Shown here one piece after another: positions 1 through 11,400 of a DNA stretch of 64,000 bases. The stretch comes from Membranipora membranacea (Eukaryota > Bryozoa > Gymnolaemata > Cheilostomatida > Membraniporidae): positions 16,556,001 through 16,620,000 of the forward strand of contig OU612065.1 of NCBI GenBank assembly GCA_914767715.1, read 5' to 3'. Every line of letters starts with the position of its first letter. The first letter of the stretch is position 1. The notes below the pieces were generated by a model. That model saw only the letters and a list, made by a program, of their open reading frames with translations. It was not told the origin of the DNA and made no database searches. A program made the position numbers and the translations under genes.

Positions 1-1825
1 GTTGGGTGTGCTGCCTCTGATGTGTTACAGATGGTGTGCTCAGTGTGCTGCCGATAGTGTGCAGTGCGCTTATTTTAGTTAATTTTTTCAACTGATATCA
101 TGGTATTGATAAAATTGAATGGTTACAATGTTGGGTCAAAAATGACTGAGAGCGGAGATTATTATAATGAGTCATAAAAAAAAGGAATAAAGGATTGGGC
201 ACATTTTTTGGGACCTACATAGGTTAGGTCTAAAAATAGTTTTGCAACGAGATGACGTTCTACATTCATTTCTGATAATACAATTTAGTCCAGTGGCAGC
301 CTACCAAAAATGTGGCTAGAAACGCAACTTCATTTACAATATTGGATGGATAAATTCTTCAAGTGGATACTAGGGTAGTTTTTCGAGGCGGTCGCAATGG
401 TGATGATGTAAATTACACAAAGTTGCACAATAGGCAGCTAATTGCCAAAAATGGCCAAAATCACTGTTCTTTGGAGATTTCAAAGGTCTGTCCTGTGCTC
501 ACCTCATGAGTTGGGCTACTCAAACTCTGCAATCAGATTTATACATACCTTGGTCAGTATTTTGTATTATATCATTGTGATATCTCAAGTATTGAGTGAA
601 TGACCAACCTTATAAAAAGTGATAACACCGCAAAAAGGGAAAGTGATAAAAAACTGATGCATTGGTTCAAAACATCCAAAATCGGAAAGAGCATTTCATC
701 ATTAGTGGGTCTACAAGTTCAAATGGGTCTGCTATCATAAGTAGCGAAGACATGGCCAACAACGGTTGCAATACCCCTTCTTTCACCTGTATATAACTAT
801 CATTGAAAGGACCCTATTTTTTAAATTTTGCAGTCGCCTCGAAAACTGACTTCGAATGTTCATATCGATCTGATTCTTTTTATGGTGGTTTTGTATTGAC
901 TCCATCAATGCCCAAAATATTTTTCTGCATTACACACCTTTTTGATGATACTTGAAGGAGTTCATTTTTGCCTTTCTTGCTATATAAACTTAGAAAGACG
1001 ATTTTTATGATACTATAAAGGAAACCTAAAAATACGCACTATTTGAAAAAACGGCACACTCAGAGCATTAAACACTGGTGTTATGCGAGGGGAGGGTCAA
1101 TACGAAATCATCATAAGAAAATCGGATCAGTACTAACATTCAAAGCCTGCTTTTTAGGCAGCAGCAAAATTGGAAAAATGGTTTTGTTTCAATGATAGTT
1201 ATACACAGGTGTTATAAGGGGCATTGCAAACGTTGTTGGCCATAGCTCGGCTAGTTAAGATAGCAGACCCATGTAAAGTTTTGTATCCACTAATTGTGAC
1301 ATGCTCTTTCAGATTTTGGATAGTTTGAGACCATATCTTTATCTTTTGATCACTTTCCCTTTTACCGGCAGTGTTTTTGGCAATTAGCAGCTTAAGTGCA
1401 ACTTAGAGAAGGTACAATATTGCCATTGCGATCAGCTTCAAAAACTGTACCAGAAACAACTGACCAACCTTATCCATCAAAAATCGCAAATGGAGGTGGT
1501 AAGTTAGGAGGAGGCTGCCACCAAACTAATTAAAAAGAGGGTGTGTTTGATCAGCACCTATTTCTACAAAATGCCTCTTGCTCTGTTAAAATAAATCTTA
1601 ATGAGGATAAATTTAAAAACTCCACCCTTTCTTCGTAACATAGGTTTGGTAAAATGGTGATGTGCTGCTGCTGATGTGCTGCGATTGTACGCTCAGCATA
1701 TACCCTCTGGTGGGTGTGCTACCGCACATTAATGAGCGGCAGCACACCCACTATCGGCAGCACACTGAGCACACCATCTGTAACACTTCAACGGCAGCAC
1801 ACCCACCAGAGGCAGCAAGCTTAAC
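1..1825. mobile_element. large imperfect foldback element, family I (left end cut by window)
   Basis: The segment folds on itself. The GC-richer stretch at 24-64 is the reverse complement of about 1745-1790. About 271-310 pairs with about 1505-1530, 381-470 with 1380-1450, and 600-830 with 1159-1380. The unpaired centre is about 840-1150. Pairing is imperfect, with indels. No transposase or convincing coding region is present, so this looks like a non-autonomous foldback element. The outermost repeats are rich in a gtgctgcc motif. Confidence 0.6.
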
Positions 1826-2354
1826 GTATGATCGACATCAAACAAGCGGCAGCCACCAGGCGGCAGCCCAACAGCATCAGCAAAATTCACTACAAAGCAC
1901 CTGCGCCGAATACCTCACATCTTCACCCCAGCACTGTAACATACATTGTGTGGCACTCAATGCAGACAAGCCACACAGTAACCCCTCATAGCAGCTGACT
2001 TGACTTGACAAATTATCTCAGCGTGCCAACCTCAGGCAGACATCCCATTTTTGGCGGCAGCATCCGGTAGAGGCAAGAAATGCAAATCCCCAGTAAATCC
2101 CCATGAGAAAATAACAACTAAGGCTACATTTGGAATGATTGATTTTTGTTACTGTGATTCAAAGTTGAAATATGAAAATAGGATTCATATCAATATTTCG
2201 GTTTTCATCAATAAGAAAATCAAAAAACAAGAATTGACTCGATTTTCATATTTTGATTTGTTGTTTTGGAATAATAAATGAAAAACAAGTTGATTTTTAT
2301 ATTTTAGCATCAGTGCGCAAAAATGAAAAATAAACGATACTAAGTCCCCTTATA

Positions 2355-3002
2355 AAACATGCTGTCCAATGACCATTGTTGTGGCCAAAAAGTTTTTTTG
2401 AAAGTTCTCACATACAAACCAGCTTTCATTACCCATGGTGCATCAAGGAAATGTTAACAGAATTTTTCATTGCATCTTCATTTTTCTTGAATTTAATGCA
2501 AAAGAATGCCAAAAAACAGCTTTTTTTTAGGACTTTTGAGGTGTTTTTGGGCATTATTTTGCGTTAATTTCAAGAAAAATGAAGATGCAATGAAAAATTC
2601 TGTTACACTTCCTGTGTGCACCATGGTTAATGAAAGCGGCTTCGTATGTGAGAACTTTCAAAAAAACTTCGTTTGGCAACAACAATGGTCACTTAGACAG
2701 CATGTTTGAAAATATTAGCTGTATTTGAGAGTCTACTGTCATTGCATATGCAAGCTAATTTGTTGAAAGTCAATGTGTATGACATTTGAAGAGTACTCTA
2801 AAAGAAAATCATAATGAATTTTGTTTCGAGCCTATGATCTGTTCTGAATTAATAATTGAAGTTTCACATATTTTCAAGGCTTCACAAAAAAAATGCATTG
2901 TATGACGTGACGTAAAATGTCAATTTAGACTAGTACATATCAAAGAAAATCAAATTTTATGATGATAGTATACATTCCACCTGTTTTGAAATTTGTGTAC
3001 AA
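2355..3002. mobile_element. foldback element, family II, truncated copy
   Basis: Inverted arms at about 2355-2514 and 2548-2706 surround a short centre. The right flank 2707-3002 matches the outer right arm of the full copy (about 16835-17150) but has no partner on the left. The copy ends about 30 bp before the 3' end of an exon of gene A (3032). It lies in the intron where gene A's last two exons would be expected to follow. Non-coding. Confidence 0.68.
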
Positions 3003-3031
3003 CTACCAACAGACTAAATAGAATTACTTAC

Positions 3032-6000
3032 ATGGAGAGGATACTGTCTCATTCCCCGATCCAGACTTGCACACAGTTTTCACGAGGGATGTATCTGGAT
3101 CAGTTTCATTTTTTGCAATTTTTGCAATGATACCGCTGTCAACCTGATAAAAGAGAAAAAATATAAATTGATATAGCAATCAAGATTATTGAGTTGAAAT
3201 TGACTTGCTGAATTTGAAATTTGTTCCTCATATCTGTAAACTATCAATATTTGAAATAATGAACCCTTTTACTTACCTTGATCACATATTTAGTGAACGG
3301 CTCTGTAAGAGCCTTCAGTAGTTTTACATTCCCCGACCCATACTGTTTTAGATGGAATGAATCCACAACCAGAAGAGACAGCTTTGACAAGTATCCTGTG
3401 GAGATCAAAATTATTTGAATCAACAAAAGAACATTTTTCATAATATATAGTATGAACTATTTATACACTTATTATATATTAAAATTTAGACCAGTGGATT
3501 AGATGAGAAACAACCAAATTCTCGCACACCAAACGCTAGTGAGAAAGATTGATCATTCACCTACTTGTAGCTAGCTCCAGCGGCAGTAAAACAAGCACAC
3601 TCAGCCAGTTAAACATGTCGTGGATTGTAGCTCCACCGAATGCCCGACGGTACTGGTTTTTGTCACCCGACTGTCCAATTGATACAATTGTGTTAGTCAC
3701 TGATGTGCCTATATTTGCTCCCATAATGATCGGCGTAGCCACTTGTACATCAAGCACTGCAAAACAAGTGGTTGATGCACATAATACATTGCTGCATCTC
3801 TTCTTAAAATTATTATTTAAGGGTTGAGAAGCTTATTAACCTAAGAGTGACCCTCCCTGGGCAAACAGATATAGGGATAATCTAAGTGATAGTTATGCTC
3901 TCTTTTTAAGTGAACAGATAACTTCAAGTTTGAGACACATGGTATACCCATAGACCTACTAATAATAAATAAATATTATTAGTAGGTCTATGGGTATACC
4001 TTTTCATATTATGAATAACTGTCTTTGAGCAATTTATTACCCATATTTGAGGGCCTGGGAATATGAATGATGGATGTCTAAATCAATGTTTGTCCTTGTA
4101 AATCCAATTGCATATTTCACACTTTTATGGGCTTGCCAATAAAATGTTTAACAAACAGCTACTTGCTCAAAATATGCAGCTTGATTTACATAATTACAAA
4201 CATGCATACTCACATCTAGCTCCCACCATAGAGACGACAATAGACGTGGATGTAGAACTGCTCTGTACCAGCACCGTAGCCAACACTCCGATCATCAAAC
4301 CAGCTACAGGGTTCCTGAATATTTCACTTTCAGCAAAAACTTGACCTGCTGCCTTTCCTAATTAACAAAACCAGATAGCATACTGTTGAATTTCTAGATA
4401 TTAATGTCAGCAAGGTCAGCAGTGTTCATTAACATCAACAGTTGGTAAACTAAATTGGTAGGTCACTAATACTTAAATCTGTTCAACCAAGGTTTGCTGG
4501 TTTAGGTCACTATGCACTTTTGTCTACTTTGTATCCATCAATCAAAACTGTTGAGTAGATGTGGCATTTCTTCCACAGTGGAAATGTTGTTATTCAAAAA
4601 TAGCAAAGGGACCGAATGGGAACCCATAAAAAATAAATTGTTCCTTTACACCCATGTCAATTCAATGTGCTTGAATCTGTTTCGATCTCTTGTAATGGCT
4701 TTGATCAATCAGAATTACTTCATATCAGGCAAAATAGCAATAGATTACCATTTTTACTTCTGATGTCGTATGATTTTTGGGGGTGAAAAAATAAGTGACA
4801 CAGTTTCATAACATGAGAAATAAATTTATACATTACACACGTGCCATGCCAATGTGTTTGAGTCTTGGCTTTGATCAATCAGAGTGTCTTAGATCGGTTG
4901 AGTTAGCAATTAATCACAAATCTTTTTCAGCCGCTCTTACATAACACCGCCAGAGCCCGAATCCGACTAAAATTGATCGATATAAGGAGATCCTCTGATC
5001 CAGATTCACCTGCATAGATCTTCAACCAAAATAAGCTATCATTTAATATTTCTAGTAAATAAATTCTCTCCTCACCCCCAAGAAGTTTGAATGCTGAGCT
5101 GAGAAAGTCCAGAGAGCAGATAAACATGTAAAGTAGGGCAATGAGAGCCACCTGTCTGAAGATGTAATTCCATAAAACTTGCTTGACTTTTCCTCCAGTT
5201 GATAACTCTGAAATGATGCGTATTTGATATAAATATATACGATAACCATAACCCTAACCATATAAATATTACCATCAGGTATATTAACATTTTTCTAAAT
5301 CATGAACAAAAGATTCCTTTTAAAATGCTATCAACGTTTGTAAAATACTTTGACTACCTTTCCACGGTACGGTTTTCTCGATGAGGTCGGTCACAGCCCA
5401 CGGGTCATCCTCTTCTGGTTCCGTATCGATGTTGTCTGTCATTTTCGACTGCTGAAATATCCATGTAGTCATATGAATACATATATGTATATACATTCAC
5501 ACACACATGCATTCATCGAACACACAAACACACATAAACTGTGGATAATAACCATCACCTACTCACATTTGAATATGTAGGAGGGATGTCATCTTTGTCT
5601 ACCAATTCCACATTACTTCTGAATTCACCATCTGCCTGTAACGATAGCAGCGGACGTTAGGGCATTGAAACACATGGTCTATCTATGTTCACGTGGGTGT
5701 TGTCTGCGATGAACTTAGCTGGTGTAATACAGCTATCCTTGGCACATCAGGACGCAATAGAAATGATGACAATTAAAGTATTTCAATAAAATTAAACTGC
5801 ATACTATTTGACCGCAATAAAGAGTGAATTGGCCAGGAGAGGAATAATAACATTCTCAAATTACTTCTGTGAAAAGCCAAAGGTAGGCTATATATTCTAT
5901 CCGCTGACATTAATCAACCAATTAATTTAGCAGGCTTATAACTTGAAACCTGGAGTAAAAAATGACAGTGATGGGTATTAAAAACGAATAACTGGCCAAC

Positions 6001-8214
6001 CATCAGTACTGGAACTACAGATATAGCCTTGTCAGCATTCTGCTGAACCCAGGCGTGTTGGTTAGCAAAGGAACAAGACATCCAAAGCAAAAATTCAAAA
6101 TAAATTTTATTTATTGCTTTGGGGTCGGTGGCTTGTCATTTACATGGGTAGTGGGCATGGATAGTGATGGCCTGAGAACCTTCTATATAGCTAACATTAG
6201 GCAGGCAGGGTGGTGTAGTGGTTAGGATTCGAGCATCTCAATCTGAGAGTTGCAGGTTCGAATCCCGGTCACTACGGCCATGCTGCTGAAGGAGGTGAGC
6301 TCTCTGGACAATAGCCTAGCTTGCCCACTCCTACCTTGTACAGGAGTGCGCTAAGTTGAATATGTATATGTATCTATCTTAAATTCATGTAAAGATTGCT
6401 GGAGAGCAGCTAAATAAAAAGTGATTTACATTTTTACATTATAATCTCCTAGGCCTGCCCTGCATGGTATAATCTACTATCAGACACCGATAAAACACGA
6501 CTAGAGAGGATCCAGTGCTCTGCTACTCGGATTGTGCTGCCACTCTCTGACAACTACGAGCAGAGGCTGGACCATCTAGCACTGCCACCCATCACAACAT
6601 TCCTGCACACCACTTGCAGTGAGCATTTCACTAACATAGCTGTCGACGATAATCACCCCTTGAACTCTCGTATTAAAATAAATACTAACAGAACATCTGC
6701 TCGTAGAGCAAAAATAGATAAATATAGGCCATCCAAGTGTAGAACAACCAAAAGACAAAATACATTTTTTGAATTTTATATGCGATATTTTAACTAATGC
6801 AGCTCAGACTCCTATTAATTTTATTTTTTCCATGTAAGTGCCGTACATTCGATGCTATCAACCTATCACAGGATGGATATTAGAATTTAGGCATGTAATC
6901 AAACTTCAAACTTCAAAATAATGAGGATCCATGTCATCAATATTATGGGACAGAGTTATGAAGCTCATTCAACTTCATGGAATAAAAGAATGCAAAATCA
7001 AGTATACATTTTTTGCTTTTAAAATTTTAGTATACCATGATGAAGGTAGAAAATTTTAAATTTAATAACCCTGAAGGGTGTGAGATATTTGTTCGATAAA
7101 GGCTTTGATGATGATATCAAACATAAAATCACAAAATCAAAAATCATAAGTGTTTTAGCAGATAAGTAGACTGTTACTCTCTAATTTGTGATGCCGGTAT
7201 TACCTCACACAAGGATAAATAATAACTCGCTTACTTTGATAGCAGGCACTGCGTTCGGCATTCTGGTGACGGTAAAGATAGATAATGAGACAATCGGAGA
7301 AGAAGAAGTGAAGAATTACGGATAGTCAAAAAAATTAGTCCACTCTACTCCAAGTTGTGCCTTTGCAATCTTGTATACCCTCGTCGGCTCTGAAACTTTT
7401 TAGAAGTGCGGCGATTCAAATGGTCGATAGATTTTATATGAAACGATACAATGATGAAATGTGTACATGACCAAGTTCTGATTGGTTATGAATTAATTGT
7501 TCTTTGTGTGGACTCCATGACAAGAAAATGGGTTGCTGAACCCGGATATATCTTGATATATCTGATTTATGATGATCCTAATGTCCAGCTTGTGGGTCCA
7601 ATTTTAAACAAATATACAGTCATGAGTTGTACGAACAAAATTTGTTCGCACAACTCATGACTGTATATTTGTTACAATAGTTTGCATATTTAATATGCAA
7701 ACTATTGTAACTTCTGTCTCTACGTCATTAACAATGTTCTATTTTTGACATTAGCTCATTATTTTACCTCAAACTTTAATGAGGAAAAATACCAGTGGTA
7801 GAAAACTCCTCACTTAGTTTTCAGTATGCCAGCTCTACCACAGCTCAACCAAAGGGTTATTGTATTAATATAGTGTAACTATTTCAAATATAATTCTTAT
7901 TTCATACAAGATACAAGACACTTTATTGCTCAACAAACATGGAATACATTTCTGTCCAGAGCAGAATGCTCTGAAACCTACTTGCAGCTTAGTGTTTGGT
8001 CTAACAGCACCATCTAAAATAATTATTATGAAAATCAACAGAGATTTGATTCCGTCATCACATCAGCTACACATATTAGTAATACGATTACATTGAATGA
8101 CAAGAAGTTTTACAAAGAAATCAAGTCCTGGTATCTGCTTATCCATGCTTTGCTTTTCACTTTTAACACCTCTTTCACACTTACTTGATTGACAGCAGGC
8201 TCTGTATCTAGCAT
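3032..8214 (-). CDS. SLC34-type Na+/phosphate cotransporter, gene A (3' end not in window)
   Basis: Plasma-membrane sodium-coupled inorganic phosphate importer of the SLC34 (NaPi-II) family. Coding exons in transcript order: 8185-8214 or 7235-7261 (alternative first exons), 5567-5635, 5358-5451, 5076-5207, 4214-4357, 3565-3756, 3277-3395, 3032-3143. All junctions are GT-AG and phases match gene B exactly. Visible landmarks are the acidic N-terminal motif [13 protein letters not shown], a first membrane segment [19 protein letters not shown], the first QSSSTSTS motif in exon 4214-4357, [11 protein letters not shown] and [10 protein letters not shown] in exon 3565-3756, and an extracellular loop with NET and NET-type sequons and a cysteine pair. 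The 862 bp after the first exon equal the corresponding part of gene B. The last two exons, carrying the second QSSS repeat, were not found between 1 and 3031, so they lie left of the window or are lost. An Arg replaces the family Gly just after the first QSSS segment (codon split at 4214). Family assignment is secure; whether the gene is functional is not known. Confidence 0.88.
3941..4000. repeat. perfect 27-bp-arm palindrome in gene A intron
   Basis: Arms 3941-3967 and 3974-4000 are exact reverse complements around a 6-nt loop. The sequence would extrude as a strong hairpin. It lies in the intron between exons 4214-4357 and 3565-3756. Confidence 0.9.
6204..6425 (+). mobile_element. tRNA-derived SINE (family 1)
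   Basis: The head has an A box TGGTGTAGTGG (6211-6221) and a perfect B box GGTTCGAATCC (6255-6265). The acceptor ends do not pair, so it is not a working tRNA. A body of about 150 bp follows, ending in an A-rich tail (taaataaaaag). It lies in the intron between gene A exon 1b and exon 2, just before a LINE 3' end. Confidence 0.6.
6453..6918 (+). mobile_element. LINE 3' end (C-terminus of reverse transcriptase ORF plus 3' tail)
   Basis: From 6453 an open frame reads [20 protein letters not shown] and continues past the GTG at 6534 to a stop at 6795-6797, with ...[10 protein letters not shown] and [10 protein letters not shown]. This is the typical C-terminal end of CR1/L2/Jockey-type ORF2 proteins. 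A 3' UTR follows and ends in a short tandem tail, cttcaaacttcaaa (6901-6918), as in CR1/L2 elements. It is 5'-truncated, as usual for LINE insertions. The clade is inferred and not certain. Confidence 0.6.
7235..7261 (-). other. gene A alternative first coding exon 1b
   Basis: Nine codons, MPNAVPAIK, end in phase 0 at donor GTAAGCG (7234 and below) and could splice to 5635. Flanking sequence is homologous to the exon 1a unit, including the stretches around 7360-7375 and 8320-8335 and the CCAAT region. This indicates a tandem duplication of promoter plus first exon. It could instead be a decayed relic, but the reading frame, start codon and donor are all intact. Confidence 0.62.
7432..7485 (-). 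promoter_or_regulatory. gene A promoter P1b (CCAAT + TATA)
   Basis: Minus-strand CCAAT box (7481-7485, context ATAACCAATCAGAA) and TATAAAA box (7432-7438) about 45 bp apart. The ATG of exon 1b lies about 170 bp downstream of the TATA box. It is a diverged duplicate of P1a. Two palindromes begin about 120 bp further upstream. Confidence 0.52.
7607..7673. repeat. near-perfect palindrome, first of a pair
   Basis: Sequence 7607-7639 pairs with 7641-7673 with a single mismatch (7631/7649) around one central base. It shares its last three bases with the next palindrome. Confidence 0.9.
7671..7711. repeat. perfect palindrome, second of a pair
   Basis: Arms 7671-7690 and 7692-7711 are exact reverse complements around one base. 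It overlaps the preceding palindrome by gtt. The pair lies about 190 bp upstream of gene A promoter P1b. Confidence 0.9.
8185..8214 (-). other. gene A alternative first coding exon 1a
   Basis: Ten codons, [10 protein letters not shown], end in phase 0 at a strong donor (GTAAGTGTG at 8184 and below), compatible with exon 2 at 5635. Gene B's first coding exon likewise ends VNQ before a phase-0 donor. CCAAT and TATA boxes lie upstream. The unit is duplicated at 7235-7485. No transcript evidence is available, so use of this exon is inferred. Confidence 0.7.
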
Positions 8215-8373
8215 TTCAGTGACTGTACAGCTTGAGAATGAGTCTATTGGAATAGAAGACACGGGATAAGTGCATACTGTAGGATGTTCAGAATATGATA
8301 GTTGAGCCTATTGCATTGTTGCAATCTTACACACTCTCGTTGACTACAACTGTTTTTTTTTATGTGCTGTAGC

Positions 8374-8428
8374 CTTATATTTGAAATGATACAAAAGTGA
8401 CAATCTGCTGTAATTGGGCCCTGATTGG
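8374..8428 (-). promoter_or_regulatory. gene A promoter P1a (CCAAT + TATA)
   Basis: On the minus strand a CCAAT box in the context TAGCCAATCAGG (core 8424-8428) precedes a TATAAG box (8374-8379) by about 45 bp. A start site near 8345 would give a 5' UTR of about 130 nt before the ATG at 8214. The CCAAT context is nearly identical in gene B's promoter, which is the main support. Confidence 0.55.
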
Positions 8429-8430
8429 CT

Positions 8431-11400
8431 ACTTGAACTTTATTTCACCTACCTACCTATCTAACTAAATGTTGTCATCAAATGAAGTTATGCCAATAAA
8501 TTTAAAAAAATAGAGACTTAGGAAACTAATTTTTCAAATTTGTGTGATTGTAATTAGCATTAACAATAAAAATAGGTGTATCAGTCACCAAAGATAAATC
8601 TTTTCAATAGTACAATTGAATGCTTTTGATTTTTGGTTTGATTTGGTTGTTTTCCTCGCAAGGAAATTTAAAATAGTGAGGTAGAAAATGGTAGGTAAAT
8701 TAATGAGAGGAGAAACCTACCAACATGGCTCACATCCTGTGGTTACCAATCCACAGCAGTGGCTACAGGGCGGCAGCAAACAAGAAGCTGCTGCTCCAAC
8801 GCCGCTTCAAAAGATGTGTGTTTATTCTCTCGGACAGGAGTAGGCAAGCATGGGGCATCGGCTGGCGATGATATTGAGGTCGCTCTATCCTAGATTGATA
8901 TTTGGGATGTCGACAGCAGTTTTTATGCCTTTGAATGTTTTTGCGGAGTTGTCTGCCAATGTGCTGCTTTCTGACTGGTTTTAGAAATTGACATAAGAAC
9001 TGAAGAAAATGACCAACAACAATAATTATTGATGCGGCTTTTTCAGAAATTCGAGCATACCATAGCCACATAATGCGAGAATAAGTATTATATGCAAACG
9101 GTTGAAGTTGGTAGGCCACTTTCGTGAGGTGTACCAAGGCATGGAAAATTAGTTTTGACTCGGTGATAGCTGAGGCTACTAGTTGGTTGAATTTTAGGTT
9201 TTGGGCGTAAGTAAAGCCCAGAAATAAAAACCCTAGCATTCTCTTCAATGACAGTACCAGTTATATGAACTGCTTCGGTAGTTTCTTGTAATATGAAACT
9301 TAGCAACATTTCAATTACTTTCAAGCCGTAAGAAGGCTAATTTACTGCTACTTTGAGGGCAGTGAACTCAGATATGATAGCTGGACTAGAGCGGTGCCAT
9401 CAGTTTACTTGGTGCTACGGATCATGCACATAAGCGTTCCGCAGTATTGCACCCCTTATCCTCTCTTATTGCAAACCGATAGGGGTGGCTTGTTAGTTCC
9501 GAGTTGCTGACAGTTGGTAAGATCCTGTCAAATGCCTAAGAATAATCTACCCGATGCAAATGTCAATTCTTTTCCTATTAGCTAGATCTTGGACAGTTTG
9601 CGGTGATTTATACTTTAATTGGAGCTAGGCCATAATTTTGAAAAGAACAGTTGATACTATTTTATTTTGTCTGTTTCCACAGACTGGGAGGCGCATAGTT
9701 CAGGCTGAATATGATTGATTTCTGGTTTAGCTGCTGAGGCAGAAACCAGTAGGCAGAAATTTGGTTGATATAGTATCGCCATATCACGGTTAGTATTTGT
9801 ATAGTAATTCCCGGCCAGATTTAAGGTAAAAATAGCATGACGTAAAACCATCATCAACTTGTTATCTGTATTAAACAGTATATAAGAGTTTAGGTTACTG
9901 TAAAGGTATGACTTTGAGCCATAGACAAAACACATGTCTATGCTTTGAGCGCTGGATTCTGCACAGTGATAATTACCTCAATTGTATTGTATATGGGTAC
10001 ATCAATGTGATTGCTTGATACTTTGTGTGATTATTTCCTGCAAGGATATGGCTTGGGAGAATTATTGACAAGTTGTGTCCTCTTTGTGATAAATAATTAA
10101 ACTCGCTTAGAAAACACAACATGGGTGAGGGATTTGCGATTTTATGCAACTATCTGCAGAATTCTAAAAATATCCTGTTTCAATCCCAGCTATTGTTGAT
10201 TAAAGTTTCAGAATTAAATAAATTTTATTGTAGTAAAAGCTGTCTCTTTTTTGGCAAATTGACTAAGATCAAAATAAGCCAAACAGAAGATGGTGCCGAT
10301 GTAAAGTCCTTGGTATGTATCAATGATTGATCATTGAGAGTATTCATATCACTAATCCCATAATTAATGGCCAATTGATTTATACTTCATGAGTACTACT
10401 AACGCTATTATTCCCTTCTGATCTATCTCTACAGACCATGGTACCAATCAGTTCTAGGGAAAAATAGTTTGAGTTTTTCACCTGTGTCCTCAAAACAGTT
10501 TAGAAAAAAACGGAAGCTGTGGGTTGGAAAATGTCAGAATACAGCCCTCAGGAACTACATATATAGTATTGTTATCTTGTGTCTCACAACCATCTCTAGT
10601 GTTATGATGAACCGTGCTTTCATAATGCTCTCGTTTACTTGGATAGATTGACATAACATAATCATTCATAACATTTCTGTAGCTGACCAGTTCATTCCAA
10701 AGTTTTTTTCTCTGCTTTGTCCAGGACTTATATAATATGTATTACCATGTCATTTTATAGCGTAAGAGTTTTTTGCCTCCTGCAGCCAAACTTTGATTCA
10801 TTGAAAGTGAAAAATCACCTTGCAATGGCCTACCCCTTCCATGTTAGAGAGTACAGGGTTCAGAGTTTTGACTCGGCATATTGACTTACTTATGTAAGTT
10901 GGCCTAGCCTTATCTCAGCCACCCTATTTTGTTGTTCTTGTTTGACAAGTAAAAAAACATCCAAAATGGGGCTGCTGAGATAAGTCTCAGCTGGCCTAGT
11001 CATTTCAGGTCGAGAATAAGTTCAGTCAAGTTTTAGGGTGGAAAGTGTACAATACCAATTTTTCGTGAGTTCATTTCTTAACAGACCTCTGTAGTGTGCA
11101 GTTACATGATACCTGAGCATCGGTAAAGGCTTGGTAAAAGCATTCTACTGCTGGTAATCATTTTTTTAAATATCACATCCATATATGGTAATGCTCTACG
11201 GATACATGGCAAATATGGTAATCCTATTTTTGCAATTTGTGAATGAAGGTGAATATTTACTTGGGCAACTCCAGGCACACATAGTCGCCATCCATCATAC
11301 TATGTGTGCCACCTTGTAGCTGACAGATTACAATGTTTGACTGCAAGTTATTATTATGGCTGGATTTGACAGATTTATTTTGCACTGTCACAGAGAATAG

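Noticed and set aside
1-3031. Last two exons of gene A
   Set aside because: I looked on the minus strand for the GPGGW exon and the second QSSS exon and found neither. Foldback sequence occupies the region.
6204-6276. Candidate tRNA gene with good A and B boxes
   Set aside because: The acceptor and anticodon arms do not pair, and a SINE-like body and A-rich tail follow, so it is a tRNA-derived repeat.
8763-9248. 161-codon minus-strand open frame, overlapped by a 78-codon frame with a faint galectin-like VHITGTVIEENARVFI string
   Set aside because: The HFNPR and WG core motifs of galectins are absent, no splice partners were found, and composition is not clearly coding. A single string of this length can occur by chance.
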